A DNA stretch of 64,000 bases from an uncultured Pseudomonadales bacterium (GCA_951813295.1 CATOTI010000002.1:2862522-2926521); one strand, 5' to 3'. Shown: positions 46,020 to 55,313, counted from the first letter of the stretch. Numbers and translations: made by a program. The notes: generated by a model from the letters alone, not told the origin.

Positions 46020-46319
46020 ATGACGAAATCGGAACTCATCGACTTGATCGCGATCTCGCAGCAGCAACTTCCGCCGAAGGATGTCGAACTCGCTGTGAAG
46101 TGCATGCTCGAGGAGATGACGCGTACGCTCGCGAGTGGCGAGCGGATCGAGATTCGCGGTTTTGGGAGTTTTTCACTGCACTACCGTGCCCCGCGCGTCG
46201 GCCGCAATCCGAAGACAGGCGAGTCGGTCGGCTTGACCGGTAAGTACGTTCCCCATTTCAAGCCCGGAAAGGCGTTGCGCGATCGCGTGAACGACAGCTT
46301 GAAGACTGCCAACGAGTAG
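46020..46319 (+). CDS. ihfB: Integration host factor subunit beta
   Basis: HU/IHF-family DNA-bending protein of 99 residues, partner of Ihf[11 protein letters not shown] at the start, the [22 protein letters not shown] arm with the intercalating proline region, and [15 protein letters not shown] at the end are the IhfB signatures. The ATG at 46020 is the normal start; the open frame continues 13 codons upstream. The rpsA-ihfB order is conserved across gammaproteobacteria. Confidence 0.97.
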   Translation: MTKSELIDLIAISQQQLPPKDVELAVKCMLEEMTRTLASGERIEIRGFGSFSLHYRAPRVGRNPKTGESVGLTGKYVPHFKPGKALRDRVNDSLKTANE

Positions 46320-46321
46320 TC

Positions 46322-46624
46322 GTGCGCTGGGTCAGAAATTTGACGGCCGTCGGGGTTCTCATCCTCGTTGTCGTGATTGGAGTGATCGGTCAGACCGACA
46401 ACGCCGATCCGCTGGTGCTTCGATTTCTTGCCTATGAGACGCCCCCACTCGGCACCTTCTGGTGGCTTCTGCTCGCGTTTATCACCGGGACGGCGACAGG
46501 CTTCGGCATCTGCTTTTTTGGTTTCGTGCGGGGCAAGATGGCCGAACGTCGGCTGAAGCGAACGGTGGATGAACAGCGTCGCGAGCTGGATGCAGCTCGC
46601 GGTGAAGGCGACGCGCCCGGTTAA
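46322..46624 (+). CDS. lapA: LapA-family (DUF1049) inner-membrane protein
   Basis: 100 residues with two membrane helices (about 6-24 and 45-66) and a cytoplasmic basic helix after them (KMAERRLKRTVDEQRREL). LapA acts with LapB to regulate LPS synthesis through the stability of LpxC. The start is GTG, two bases after ihfB. In most gammaproteobacteria lapB and pyrF follow at once; here they are absent and a ComEA-like gene comes next, after a 158-base gap in which I see no features. Confidence 0.88.
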   Translation: MRWVRNLTAVGVLILVVVIGVIGQTDNADPLVLRFLAYETPPLGTFWWLLLAFITGTATGFGICFFGFVRGKMAERRLKRTVDEQRRELDAARGEGDAPG

Positions 46625-46782
46625 ACGGCGACGCGCCGAGCCGCACATCGATACACCGCACGCGCTGTACGTTCGGGCGCAACGATTGGCGGGCGAATGT
46701 CGCCGATCGGTTCGAGATTTCTCCCGCATCGGCGCCCGCGCCACCCAACTACGGTGAAGGTCCATTTCGATAAGGAAGACCT

Positions 46783-47055
46783 ATGAACCGACTATGGGCC
46801 TACGCGGCTGCATTGCTGCTTTTCTCCGTCACCTCGTTTGCCGACGACGCGGTGATGGCGGTCAACGTCAACACGGCAAGCGCCGAAGAAATCGCCGAGG
46901 TGCTCGTCGGTATCGGCGTGCGCAAGGCTGAAGCGATCGTCGCCTACCGAGAGGCGAATGGTCGATTCGACCGCGCCGAGGAACTCCAGCTCGTCAAAGG
47001 CATCGGCCGGTCGACGGTCGATCGGAACCTCGAGCGAATTCGGGTTCAGCAATAG
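46783..47055 (+). CDS. ComEA-like helix-hairpin-helix protein
   Basis: 90 residues: signal peptide (residues 1-20, ending SFADD) and a single ComEA-type (HhH)2 domain with VNVNTASAEEIAEVLVGIGVRKAEAIVAYRE and ELQLVKGIGRSTVDRN. Stand-alone ComEA proteins bind incoming double-stranded DNA in the periplasm during natural transformation, but similar small proteins are common in Pseudomonas next to wbpM with no proven role in uptake. AAGGAAG lies upstream of the ATG. Confidence 0.88.
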   Translation: MNRLWAYAAALLLFSVTSFADDAVMAVNVNTASAEEIAEVLVGIGVRKAEAIVAYREANGRFDRAEELQLVKGIGRSTVDRNLERIRVQQ

Positions 47056-47161
47056 CGGTAAAGCGAACCCGGGGAATCCTCCCCGGTGTTTCGCATCGCG
47101 AACGAGGACCCCGACTGAGCGCAGGGCTTCGAATCGGCGCAAGGCGTACACTTCGCTCCCG

Positions 47162-48094
47162 ATGTCGCAACCACACCAAGGCCCGAATAGAGGCATCGTC
47201 ACGGGGGCTAGTGGATTCATCGGACGGTATCTCGTTCGCGATCTCGAAGAAGCGGGCTGGCACGTGACTCGCGTATCGCTACGCGATCAGGAACAGTCGC
47301 CGCAGGCGGCGTTCTCCGCCCTGGCGGGTGAGAGCGCCGTCGTCTTCCACCTCGCCGGTCTTGCCCGCGGAGACGGAGAAGCAGACGAATCGCTCGATCT
47401 CGTCAATCGTGAACTTGCGGTTCAGACCTATCGCGCCGCTTGCGCCTCGAGTGCCCGGTGTTTTGTCTACTTGAGCTCTTCGCGTGTATTCGGAGCGCGG
47501 TCTGGCCGGGTCGATGAAACGACCGACGTCGAACCCGATGATGCCTATGGACGAAGCAAGGCCGACGCGGAGGCGAGTCTTCGCGCGATCGAAGATCCGG
47601 CAACGCGGCTCATGATCGTTCGGGCGCCGCCCGTTTACGGTGCGGGTTGCAAAGGCAATCTCGTCCGCCTCCTCCGTCTCGTGAGCGGGCCGTGGCCGCT
47701 GCCGTTCGGACGCGCGAACGCCCGTCGAAGCTACGTCTCGGCGGTCAATCTCGCGAGCGCGCTCCGATGGATCGCAAGCCGGGTCGAGCGGCGCGATGGG
47801 ACTTCTGATCAGGCGCTCGTCTGGCATGTCGCGGACTGTGAACTCTCCACGCGGCAACTCTGTGAACGACTCGCGTGTGCTGTTGGTCGGCGTTCGGTGC
47901 TGCTACCGGTTCCGATGGCGTTGCTCGTGCCGCTCACGCGAGCGACGCTCGGCGGGCGCGCTGTTGGGACGTTGCTGGATCCGTTTCAGTTCGATCGCGA
48001 GCGCCTCGTCGCGACGGGGTGGTGTCCGCCGCAGGACTACCGCGAGGGGTTCGAGGAAATGGTGACGTGGTTCCGCTCGCAATCACGGCGCTAG
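47162..48094 (+). CDS. NAD-dependent epimerase/dehydratase, WbpV/WbpK-like
   Basis: Extended SDR of 310 residues. VTGASGFIGRYLVRDLEEAGW (residues about 13-33) is the Rossmann loop; FHLAGLARG, YLSSSRVFG and the Tyr-x3-Lys in DAYGRSKADAE form the active site. Next to WbpL- and WbpM-like genes it probably acts as the 4-keto reductase (or epimerase) that finishes UDP-QuiNAc or UDP-FucNAc, as WbpV or WbpK do in Pseudomonas aeruginosa. The ATG at 47162 was chosen because the Rossmann start follows at the right distance. The end overlaps the next gene by 28 bases. Confidence 0.85.
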   Translation: MSQPHQGPNRGIVTGASGFIGRYLVRDLEEAGWHVTRVSLRDQEQSPQAAFSALAGESAVVFHLAGLARGDGEADESLDLVNRELAVQTYRAACASSARCFVYLSSSRVFGARSGRVDETTDVEPDDAYGRSKADAEASLRAIEDPATRLMIVRAPPVYGAGCKGNLVRLLRLVSGPWPLPFGRANARRSYVSAVNLASALRWIASRVERRDGTSDQALVWHVADCELSTRQLCERLACAVGRRSVLLPVPMALLVPLTRATLGGRAVGTLLDPFQFDRERLVATGWCPPQDYREGFEEMVTWFRSQSRR

Positions 48095-49044
48095 CCGCGT
48101 TTCTCTCGGCCGTCGGCATCACGGAGCTGACGCGGCGTATTGTTCTGTCCCGCGAAGTACTGGCGCACCCGAACGAGCGCAGTTCCCACTCGGTACCGAC
48201 GCCGACGGCCGGCGGAATCGGCATCGTCATACCGGTGGCGGTGGCGTGTTTCATCTGGCTGCCCGGTGATTCACTTCGACTGTCGGTCGTGTTGGCGAGC
48301 GTCAGCGTCGCGCTCGTAAGTCTCCTCGATGACGTGGTCGAGGTTCGTCAGAGCGTCCGCCTCGTCGTGCATCTGCTGGCGAGTGGTGCATGCGTCGTGA
48401 TCGGGCTCGGAATGGGCGGCCTGACGGCGGTGTTGGTCATTCTCGCGTTCGCGTGGTCGCTCAATCTCTACAACTTCATGGATGGCATCGACGGGATGGC
48501 CGCGTCGCAGGCTCTTGCATTCGGTGTAGGTGCGATGCTTTTTGTGCCTTCGGATTCATCAGTCTTTCCGATCCTCGCCGCCATCGCCGCGGGATCGGCC
48601 GGTTTTTTGCTCTTCAACTGGGCGCCGGCGCGGATCTTCATGGGTGACGTCGGGGCCGGTTTCCTCGGGCTGACAATCGCGGCGATTGCTGCCGTGCTCG
48701 CGGTGAGCGACGAACTGCCCCTTGTCGTCTCGCTCGTGCTGCTGTCGGTCTTCTGGGTTGATGCGAGCTATACGCTCGGCGTTCGAATCCTGACGGGTCA
48801 ACGCTTCACCGAAGCGCATCGTTCGCACCTCTACCAAATCGCGGCACGTCGGTTCGGTCACGGTCGGACGGTCGGTGTTTTCTGGGCGTACTTCCTTTGC
48901 TGGTTGGCTCCGTGTGCATGGCTCGCGGATCGGTTCGCGCCTTGGCAATACGTCGTCCTCGGAACGGCGATCGTCCCGCTGCTCATCGCCTGCGTGTTCG
49001 CGAGGGCGGGCCGCGCGTCCGCGTCGGCCGCGATCGATGATTGA
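48067..49044 (+). CDS. WbpL/WecA-family undecaprenyl-phosphate sugar-1-phosphate transferase
   Basis: 325 residues with about ten hydrophobic helices. HPNERSSHSVPTPTAGGIG near the start, the LLDDVVEVRQ aspartate pair, LNLYNFMDGIDGMA, FNWAPARIFMGDVGAGFLG and the HRSHLYQI loop are the PNPT signatures. It starts a polysaccharide chain by moving a GlcNAc-, QuiNAc- or FucNAc-1-phosphate to undecaprenyl phosphate on the inner membrane. The GTG at 48067 has GAGG upstream and overlaps the epimerase gene, so they are coupled. The choice of sugar cannot be read out of the sequence. Confidence 0.9.
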   Translation: MVPLAITALAAFLSAVGITELTRRIVLSREVLAHPNERSSHSVPTPTAGGIGIVIPVAVACFIWLPGDSLRLSVVLASVSVALVSLLDDVVEVRQSVRLVVHLLASGACVVIGLGMGGLTAVLVILAFAWSLNLYNFMDGIDGMAASQALAFGVGAMLFVPSDSSVFPILAAIAAGSAGFLLFNWAPARIFMGDVGAGFLGLTIAAIAAVLAVSDELPLVVSLVLLSVFWVDASYTLGVRILTGQRFTEAHRSHLYQIAARRFGHGRTVGVFWAYFLCWLAPCAWLADRFAPWQYVVLGTAIVPLLIACVFARAGRASASAAIDD

Positions 49045-49223
49045 GGTCTCGCTCCGGCGACCAGCGTTTATGTTCGACCATCCGGGTTGACGCACCAGTC
49101 GGCACGTAAAATCGCGCGCAAATGTCCATCGGGGCTGGCAGAGTACGCCTCTTCACTTTCGCCGGGGTTCGGCACGCCTCCGCCGATCGGTGGTTCAGCG
49201 TTGGAAGGATGATCGAGTAACCC

Positions 49224-51149
49224 ATGATGTCGATATTTGCGCTCATGGATCGGCTATCGAGCGGCCGCAAGCAGGCCATTGCGCTCGCCATCGACACCGT
49301 CATGCTGCCGTTTGCGCTCTGGTGCGCGATTGCGCTCCGGCTCGGCGAATGGGCTCCGGACGTCGTGGCGTTCTGGCCGGCTTTCCTGGTCAGCGCGCTC
49401 GTCTGTGTGCCCGTCTTCGGAACGCTCGGGCTCTACCGGCACATCGTCCGTTACATGGGACGCGACGCCTTCGTCGCGATCCTGAAAGGCGTCACGATCA
49501 CGTCGATCGCGATCACCGCTGTCGCGTATATGGTGCCCCTCACGGGCTTTCCCCGGTCGGTGCCAGTCATCTTCTGGTTGCTGTCGCTCGTCTATGTGAC
49601 GGGCACCCGGTTCCTGGTTCGAACCTACGCCGAAAGCGTCATCGAGCATGTTTCGCGATCGAATCCAGTCGTCATCTACGGTGCGGGCGAGACGGGAATC
49701 GAACTCGCGCGCCAGCTCCAGCAGGCGGGCGATCATTTCCCCGTCGCGTTTCTCGATGATGATCCGACGCTGCACGGGCGAGTCATCCATGGGCTCCAAG
49801 TTCATGCGCCGGGTGAGCTCGGCCAACTGACCGTGCTGCATCGGGTTCGAGAGGTGATGCTCGCGATGCCGCACACGCCGCCGCGGCAACGGGGACGAAT
49901 CATCGCGGCGCTCGAGCCCTTTGGGGTTCGTGTTCGCATGATTCCGGATATCGGTGGCTTGCTCGCCCGCTCGAGTCCGCTTCAGCCGCGCGACGTGCAG
50001 ATCGAAGATGTCCTGGGCCGGGATGAAGTCGATCCGCTGGACCATCTACTCGAGGGATCCGTGCGGGACCGATCGGTCATGGTGACCGGCGGCGGTGGAT
50101 CGATCGGTTCCGAGCTTTGCCGACAGATCATGCGGCTGCAACCGACCCGCCTCGTCGTCGTCGAGCATTCCGAGTTTGCGCTCTTTCAGATCGAAAACGA
50201 TCTCCGCGATATCGCCGAAGTAGAAGCACCTGGCGTGTCGTTCGTTCCGCTATTGGGCAACGTCACCGACGACGCCTTCATGCGTCGGACAATGGAAGCC
50301 TTCAATGTCGAAACGGTTTACCACGCGGCCGCCTACAAGCACGTCCACCTGGTCGAGCAGAATGTCGTGCCGGGAATCGTCAACAACACGTTCGGTACAT
50401 TGGCGACCGCCAAAGCGGCGGTACAGGCGGGCGTCCGCCGGTTCATCCTGATCTCGACGGATAAAGCCGTACGCACATCGAACGTGATGGGCGCGAGCAA
50501 AAGGCTGGCCGAGATGGCGTTGCAGGCGATGCAGGAAGAACACCCCGAGACGTGTTTTTCGATGGTGCGGTTCGGCAACGTCTTGGGCTCGAGCGGGTCG
50601 GTTGTGCCGTTGTTCTTGAAGCAGATCGAGACGGGCGGGCCTGTCACGGTGCGTCATCCCGAAGTCACGCGGTACTTCATGACGATCTCCGAAGCCGTTG
50701 AGCTCGTTCTGCAATCCGGCAGCATGGCGACGGGTGGCGATGTGTTCCTCCTGGACATGGGACGGCCCGTCAACATTCACGAACTGGCGCGGCGGCTAGT
50801 GCGACTGAAGGGCTTTTCGATTCGCGACGATCTTTATCCCGACGGCGATATCGAGATTCGTTTCACCGGCCTAAAACCCGGCGAGAAGATGCACGAGGAA
50901 CTACTGATTGGCAGCGCGGCTACTGGAACGGAACACCGCAAGATCCTTCGTGCGGAAGAAGCCTTCGTCCGGTGGGCGGAACTCGAACCGGTGCTCGATG
51001 AGCTGCGCGAGGATTGTGAGCGCTTCGATGTGGAGGCTTGCAAGCACCGGATGCTGAGTGTGATCGACGGCGCGTCGTTCGCGCCCGAACGGCACGATGC
51101 ATCACAAGGGGCCGATATTCTCGAACTACCGCGAACCCGGAGTTCCTGA
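49224..51149 (+). CDS. wbpM: WbpM/CapD/PglF-type membrane-bound UDP-GlcNAc 4,6-dehydratase
   Basis: 641 residues. Four membrane helices (about 14-115) are followed by a CoA-binding-like Rossmann domain (GAGETGIELARQL, residues about 153-165) and the catalytic SDR domain (TGGGGSIGSELCRQI near 287; ISTDKAVRTSNVMGASKR near 410 with the Asp-Lys and Met-x3-Lys catalytic groups in place of Tyr). It makes UDP-4-keto-6-deoxy-GlcNAc, the branch point to QuiNAc and FucNAc. The GC-rich 179-base gap upstream is not clearly a promoter. In P. aeruginosa wbpM closes the O-antigen locus that begins next to ihfB. Confidence 0.93.
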   Translation: MMSIFALMDRLSSGRKQAIALAIDTVMLPFALWCAIALRLGEWAPDVVAFWPAFLVSALVCVPVFGTLGLYRHIVRYMGRDAFVAILKGVTITSIAITAVAYMVPLTGFPRSVPVIFWLLSLVYVTGTRFLVRTYAESVIEHVSRSNPVVIYGAGETGIELARQLQQAGDHFPVAFLDDDPTLHGRVIHGLQVHAPGELGQLTVLHRVREVMLAMPHTPPRQRGRIIAALEPFGVRVRMIPDIGGLLARSSPLQPRDVQIEDVLGRDEVDPLDHLLEGSVRDRSVMVTGGGGSIGSELCRQIMRLQPTRLVVVEHSEFALFQIENDLRDIAEVEAPGVSFVPLLGNVTDDAFMRRTMEAFNVETVYHAAAYKHVHLVEQNVVPGIVNNTFGTLATAKAAVQAGVRRFILISTDKAVRTSNVMGASKRLAEMALQAMQEEHPETCFSMVRFGNVLGSSGSVVPLFLKQIETGGPVTVRHPEVTRYFMTISEAVELVLQSGSMATGGDVFLLDMGRPVNIHELARRLVRLKGFSIRDDLYPDGDIEIRFTGLKPGEKMHEELLIGSAATGTEHRKILRAEEAFVRWAELEPVLDELREDCERFDVEACKHRMLSVIDGASFAPERHDASQGADILELPRTRSS

Positions 51150-51281
51150 GGCGCTTCATCGGGCGCCACTTCGTTCCTTTCAAACTTTCGCGCAATCACT
51201 TTAAATGGCGCGTTTTTGTGCGCGGGCGTCCGCCCATCTGATGTGAGTGCGGGGACGAAGCGTAAGGAATCGGAGGACCTC

Positions 51282-52229
51282 TTGAGCGATCCAGACTGGT
51301 ATCACCGGGCGTTGGCGGTTGAATCGGAGCATGCGACGGTCGACGTCGCCGGCACGCGAATCGCGTACGAGCGTTGGGGCGACACTGGTCCCGGGATGGT
51401 GCTCGTGCACGGCAGCAACGCCCACCTCGAGTGGTGGCGTTTCGTCGCCCCATTCCTGGCCGATCAATTTCAGGTTGTCGCGCTCGATAGTTCCGGCAAC
51501 GGGGATAGCGGTTGGCGGGAACGCTACTCTGGGGCGCTCTTTGCCGCGGAAGTCATGGCCGTTGCCGAAGATGCGGGCCTCGGGGCGCAGCCCTATGTTG
51601 TCGGCCACAGCTTCGGCGGATTCGTCGCGCTGGAGGCGGGCCATGCCTATGGACCGGATCTGGGTGGCATCGTCATGGTGGATTTCACCGTCGCACCTCG
51701 CGAGGCGTACCACGAGTGGGGTATGCGGGCGGATTCCGAGAACAAGAAACCGCGCCGGAACCGCGTCTACCCGGACAAGGCGACGGCCCTCGGTCGTTTT
51801 CGCCTGCTGCCGGATCAGCCGAATCGATATCCGTCCGTGCTCGCGCACATGGCGCACTACGCCTTGAAAGAGGTGGAGGGTGGATGGACGTGGAAGTTTG
51901 ATCCGACGCTTTTCGACTATCTGGAAATGGGGGTCGATCAGCACGACAAGTTTGTCAACCTCGAGTGCCCGTCGGCGGTCATCCTCGCCGAAGAGAGCGA
52001 CGACGAAGGCGCGTTTGCTGCACCGCACATGTCGAAAATCACCGGCGGTAAGCTACCGATCTTTCACGTACCCGGAACGCATCATCACCTGATGTTCGAA
52101 GAGCCCATCGCCTTGGCGATGGCGATCAAGGGGATCGTGCTCGCCTGGGTTCGTGAAGCGGGTCAGGCTGAAATGAACGCGTCGATGGCGGCGTATCAGG
52201 GACCGTTGGAACAGTTGGCGTCGGGGTAG
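51282..52229 (+). CDS. Alpha/beta-fold hydrolase
   Basis: 315 residues. The oxyanion segment LVHGSNAHLEWW, the nucleophile elbow VVGHSFGGFVALEAG (Ser near residue 111), a plausible acid (Glu/Asp in LAEESDDEG) and the terminal His in GTHHHLMFEEP make a complete catalytic triad. Substrate unknown; the closest broad groups are esterases and haloalkane/epoxide-type hydrolases. I took the TTG at 51282 because GGAGG is 5 bases upstream; a GTG at 51243 and the frame back to 51216 lack a ribosome site. It lies between wbpM and a set of catabolic genes and is convergent with the next gene. Confidence 0.8.
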   Translation: MSDPDWYHRALAVESEHATVDVAGTRIAYERWGDTGPGMVLVHGSNAHLEWWRFVAPFLADQFQVVALDSSGNGDSGWRERYSGALFAAEVMAVAEDAGLGAQPYVVGHSFGGFVALEAGHAYGPDLGGIVMVDFTVAPREAYHEWGMRADSENKKPRRNRVYPDKATALGRFRLLPDQPNRYPSVLAHMAHYALKEVEGGWTWKFDPTLFDYLEMGVDQHDKFVNLECPSAVILAEESDDEGAFAAPHMSKITGGKLPIFHVPGTHHHLMFEEPIALAMAIKGIVLAWVREAGQAEMNASMAAYQGPLEQLASG

Positions 52230-52250
52230 CTCGCGTCCGGACAGGGCGCT

Positions 52251-52580
52251 TCATAGGCAATCGATTGCGTCCAGAAGGACGTGCACTGTGATACCGAGGG
52301 CCAGCAACCGCGCGCGTTGCCAGATATAAAGCACCCCGTAGAGGGGAATCGCGACGTACGAGTGCAGCGGATGGAAGCCGATGCTGCAGCGCGCCGGGTC
52401 GTAGATCGGATCGGCGAGTAGGTGATCGAGGTCGATCAGCATCGAGGCCATGAGCCAGACAAAGATGAGCGAGGGCGTTCGGTCGTGACCGACGATCCAC
52501 CGTGCCCGATCGGCCGATCTCGCGAGAAGCCAGGTGATCGCCAACGGCACGAGCAGGTGCAACGCGAGGTGAAAGGTCAT
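52251..52580 (-). CDS. DUF6122-like small membrane protein
   Basis: 109 residues with three to four hydrophobic helices. FHLALHLLVPLAITWL, the LIDLDHLLADPIYDPARCSIGFHPLH centre (acidic and His residues at the membrane edge) and LGITVHVLLDAIDCL at the end resemble the DUF6122 family, conserved in marine proteobacteria and Bacteroidetes; the Asp-x-Asp-His and His-Pro-x-x-His pattern hints at a metal-binding or hydrolase-like membrane enzyme, but the function is unknown. The start is ATG at 52580 or the preceding GTG. Confidence 0.72.
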   Translation of the reverse strand: MTFHLALHLLVPLAITWLLARSADRARWIVGHDRTPSLIFVWLMASMLIDLDHLLADPIYDPARCSIGFHPLHSYVAIPLYGVLYIWQRARLLALGITVHVLLDAIDCL

Positions 52581-52629
52581 CACCGGACGTCAGCGAGCGA
52601 CTTAGTTGCCTTCAGCGCGTGGGTTCGAA

Positions 52630-54084
52630 TCAACCGCCGATTGCTGCGTTGCGACCGGCCGTTCTTCCGAAAACGGCACCTGACGTCAGCCCCGTGCCGC
52701 CCGGGTAGTTGAAATAGAAGAGCCCGCCGACGAGTTCTCCGGCGGCGTAGATTCCCGGGATGACTTGCCCTTCTTCGCTGATGACGCGGGATTCGTTGTC
52801 GACGGCTAATCCTCCGAACGTGAACGTGATGCCACAGGTGATCCCGTAGGCTTCGAACGGCGGCTCGTCGATCGTATTCGCCCAGTTGGTCTTGTCGACC
52901 GTGAGACCATTTGTGCCGCGGCCGTCTTTGACGGTCGGATCGAAGGGAACGTGGGTTTGTACCGCCGCGTTGTAGGTGCGGATCTCGTCGATGAAGGCCG
53001 CGCTGTCGACGCCTTCCATACGCTCGGCGAGCGCCTCGATTGAGTCAGCCTGTACTTTGGTGACCTGGCGAATGCGATATTCGTCCCGAAGTAGGTGCGT
53101 GACTTTCTGATCGAAGATCTGCCAGGCCGCCTGGCCGGGTTGATTGAGCACGTCACGGCCGTACTTAGCGTAGGTGTAGTTACGAAAGTCGGCACCTTCG
53201 TCGACGAACCGACGCCCGGTGTTATTCACGAGCAATCCGAACGGATAGGAGTGCTTCTGAAAATTGTCGCCGACGTCGAGATCGCCGAACTCGGGCGCGT
53301 TCATGTCCCATCCGACCGCGTGACATCCCGACCAGTTACCGCGGGTCGCGGCGCCGAGTTCGGTGCCGATTCTGATCCCGTCGCCGGTGTTGAAGCGTGT
53401 CCCGCGGACTTTTGCGACGTCCCAGCCGGGACCGAGATAACGGGTTCGCCAGGCGGGATTCGATTCGAAACCGCCGCAGGCGAGCACGACCGTATCGCAG
53501 GCATGCGTAGACGAGCCCGCGGTTACACGGAAGCCGTCCGCGCCACGTTCGATCGCCGTCACGCGGGCGCCGTACTCGATCCTGATGCCGCGATTGGTCG
53601 CGATCTCCGTCAGGCTGTCGACAAGTCCCGGTCCACCGCCCCATGCTTCGACGGTCAGTCCGCCCCAGAACCGGACCTTGCCGTCCACTTCGAAGGACTG
53701 CCGGCCGTAGAGCGGAAGGAACCGCACGCCGTTCGAATGCATCCATTCGAGCGTATCGAAGCTCTCTTCGATGAGTTTCTCGGCGAGTGCCGGATCAGTG
53801 CGGTATTGCGTGATCCGCCCCATGTCGTCGTAGAACTGCTCGCGCGAGTAGTTCGAGAAATCGGTTCGTTGGATCTCGCCCGGCGTCAATTCGGGCATGA
53901 TTTTTTGGAGATCGTCGACGCCCGAATAAGTCGTGCGCATCGCACCCGCGGTGAAGCGTGAATTCCCGCCGCGAAGCTCAAAGGGCGCACGTTCGAAAAC
54001 CAAGACCTCCGCCCCGGCTTCGCGTGCGCTGATGGCGGCATTGAGCGCGGCGTTGCCGCCGCCGATGACGGCTACTCGAGCCAT
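52630..54084 (-). CDS. FAD-dependent dehydrogenase, TcuA-like (fumarate reductase/succinate dehydrogenase flavoprotein family)
   Basis: 484 residues. VIGGGNAALNAAISAREAGAEVLVFER is the FAD loop (residues 5-30); GGNSRFTAGAMRTTYSG, LACGGFESNP, and GGLAVDNESRVI near the end with AAGELVGGLFYFNYPGGTGLTSG are typical of the tricarballylate dehydrogenase TcuA group. TcuA normally oxidises tricarballylate to aconitate with the iron-sulfur partner TcuB; no tcuB or tcuC is near. So the electron acceptor and substrate are open: it could be another 3-carboxy or 2-ene acid dehydrogenase, or a ketosteroid dehydrogenase-like enzyme. It lies nine bases after the CoA-transferase gene, likely co-transcribed. 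Confidence 0.82.
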   Translation of the reverse strand: MARVAVIGGGNAALNAAISAREAGAEVLVFERAPFELRGGNSRFTAGAMRTTYSGVDDLQKIMPELTPGEIQRTDFSNYSREQFYDDMGRITQYRTDPALAEKLIEESFDTLEWMHSNGVRFLPLYGRQSFEVDGKVRFWGGLTVEAWGGGPGLVDSLTEIATNRGIRIEYGARVTAIERGADGFRVTAGSSTHACDTVVLACGGFESNPAWRTRYLGPGWDVAKVRGTRFNTGDGIRIGTELGAATRGNWSGCHAVGWDMNAPEFGDLDVGDNFQKHSYPFGLLVNNTGRRFVDEGADFRNYTYAKYGRDVLNQPGQAAWQIFDQKVTHLLRDEYRIRQVTKVQADSIEALAERMEGVDSAAFIDEIRTYNAAVQTHVPFDPTVKDGRGTNGLTVDKTNWANTIDEPPFEAYGITCGITFTFGGLAVDNESRVISEEGQVIPGIYAAGELVGGLFYFNYPGGTGLTSGAVFGRTAGRNAAIGG

Positions 54085-54092
54085 GGAAACCT

Positions 54093-55313
54093 CTACTGGT
54101 CGGTACTGTGCGATTCGCCGGGTACGTGCAGCGTGCCGGCGGCGATCAGTTCGTGAATGGCGGGCTCATCGATCCCCAATTCGGCGAGTACTTCGATCGA
54201 GTGTTCGCCGAGGCGCGGTGGGGGTGTATCGGGGACGGCCGGTTCGCTGTCGACGAGGAACCCGGCACCGAGGTAGCGCAGCGAGTCCTCGTCGATACCG
54301 GGAACATCGGCGATCGAAGTCAGCGTACCGCGGTGCGTCAGCTGTGGATTTTCGACCACGTCCGCTGGCCCCTTGAGGATGCCGCAAGGCACCCCGCCGG
54401 CCGTGATCTTCGCTTCCCAACGCGCTGCCGTGTCGGTCTTGAAGTGCTCGGCGAAGATCGCGCGGAGCTCCCGTCGATTCGTCTGCGCCGCGGCCGGTGT
54501 CGAGAAACGCGCATCGGTCAGTAGGTCCTCGCGATCGACGGCCTGCGCCAGTCGATGGAACAAGCGTGGCGAGTTGCCGTTGACGAGGAGCGTGCCGTCC
54601 TTCGTTTCGAAGGTCCCCGCCGAGCCGGACTGGGCGAGCGGATTCGGCCCGACGCGCTCGGGCACCCGACCGGTCGCAAGAAAGTTGTAGTAGTTGAGTC
54701 CCATCAACGCCATGCAGGACTCGAGCATGGAGACGTCGAGAAAAGCGCCTTGACCGGTCCGCTCCCGGCGCATCAGCGCGGCGTTGATCGCCGATGCCGA
54801 CACCATTGCCGTTCCAGCGTCTGCGACCGCGAAACCGACACGCACGGGCTGCTCGGGTGTCCCGGTCGCCATGAACATTCCGCTCTCGCCTTGAATGAGG
54901 TGATCGAAGGCGGCGCGGTTGGCGATCGGCCCTGTCTGTCCATAGCCGGAGATCGCGCAATAGATGAGGTCGGGCTTCAGCTCGCTCAAGCGCTCGTACC
55001 CGATACCGAGTCGGTCGGGCGTTCCAGGGCGCATGTTGTGAATGACGATGTCGGTGGTCGCAACGAGTGCGTCGACGACTTTGAGGCCGCGCTCGTCCTT
55101 GATGTCGAGACACAGGGATCGTTTGTTGGCGTTCTGACCGAGAAATGCGGGTGTCAGCCCCTCCGGATGACCTTGGCGCATCTGATCGCCGCCGCCGGGC
55201 GACTCGATCTTGATGATCTCCGCACCCATCAGCGCGAGCTGATAGGTACACAGAGGTCCGGCATGCACGTGCGTGAAATCCAGCACGCGAACGCCGGCCA
55301 GAAGGTCGATCAT
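54093..55313 (-). CDS. Family III CoA-transferase (CaiB/BaiF)
   Basis: 406 residues. VRVLDFTHVHAGPLCTYQLALMGAEIIKIE at the start, GQNANKRSLCLDIKDERG, DLIYCAISGYGQTGP, AFDHLIQGESG-MFMATGTPEQPVRVGFAVADAGTAM (with the catalytic Asp in VADAG) and GRVPERVGP are all family motifs. It moves CoA from one carboxylic acid to another. Divergent from an enoyl-CoA hydratase across a 58-base gap and followed by a TcuA-like flavoprotein, it would activate the acid substrate of a small catabolic route. The substrate is unknown. Confidence 0.9.
   Translation of the reverse strand: MIDLLAGVRVLDFTHVHAGPLCTYQLALMGAEIIKIESPGGGDQMRQGHPEGLTPAFLGQNANKRSLCLDIKDERGLKVVDALVATTDIVIHNMRPGTPDRLGIGYERLSELKPDLIYCAISGYGQTGPIANRAAFDHLIQGESGMFMATGTPEQPVRVGFAVADAGTAMVSASAINAALMRRERTGQGAFLDVSMLESCMALMGLNYYNFLATGRVPERVGPNPLAQSGSAGTFETKDGTLLVNGNSPRLFHRLAQAVDREDLLTDARFSTPAAAQTNRRELRAIFAEHFKTDTAARWEAKITAGGVPCGILKGPADVVENPQLTHRGTLTSIADVPGIDEDSLRYLGAGFLVDSEPAVPDTPPPRLGEHSIEVLAELGIDEPAIHELIAAGTLHVPGESHSTDQ

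Noticed and set aside
49123..49154. TTGACG and TAAAAT upstream of wbpM as a sigma70 promoter
   Set aside because: The two boxes are only 14 bases apart, too close for a normal promoter; not listed as a feature.
52608..52632. tRNA T-arm-like GGGTTCGAATC
   Set aside because: The stem partner is wrong (AACC follows rather than CCAC), there is no acceptor or anticodon arm, and it overlaps the end of the flavoprotein gene.
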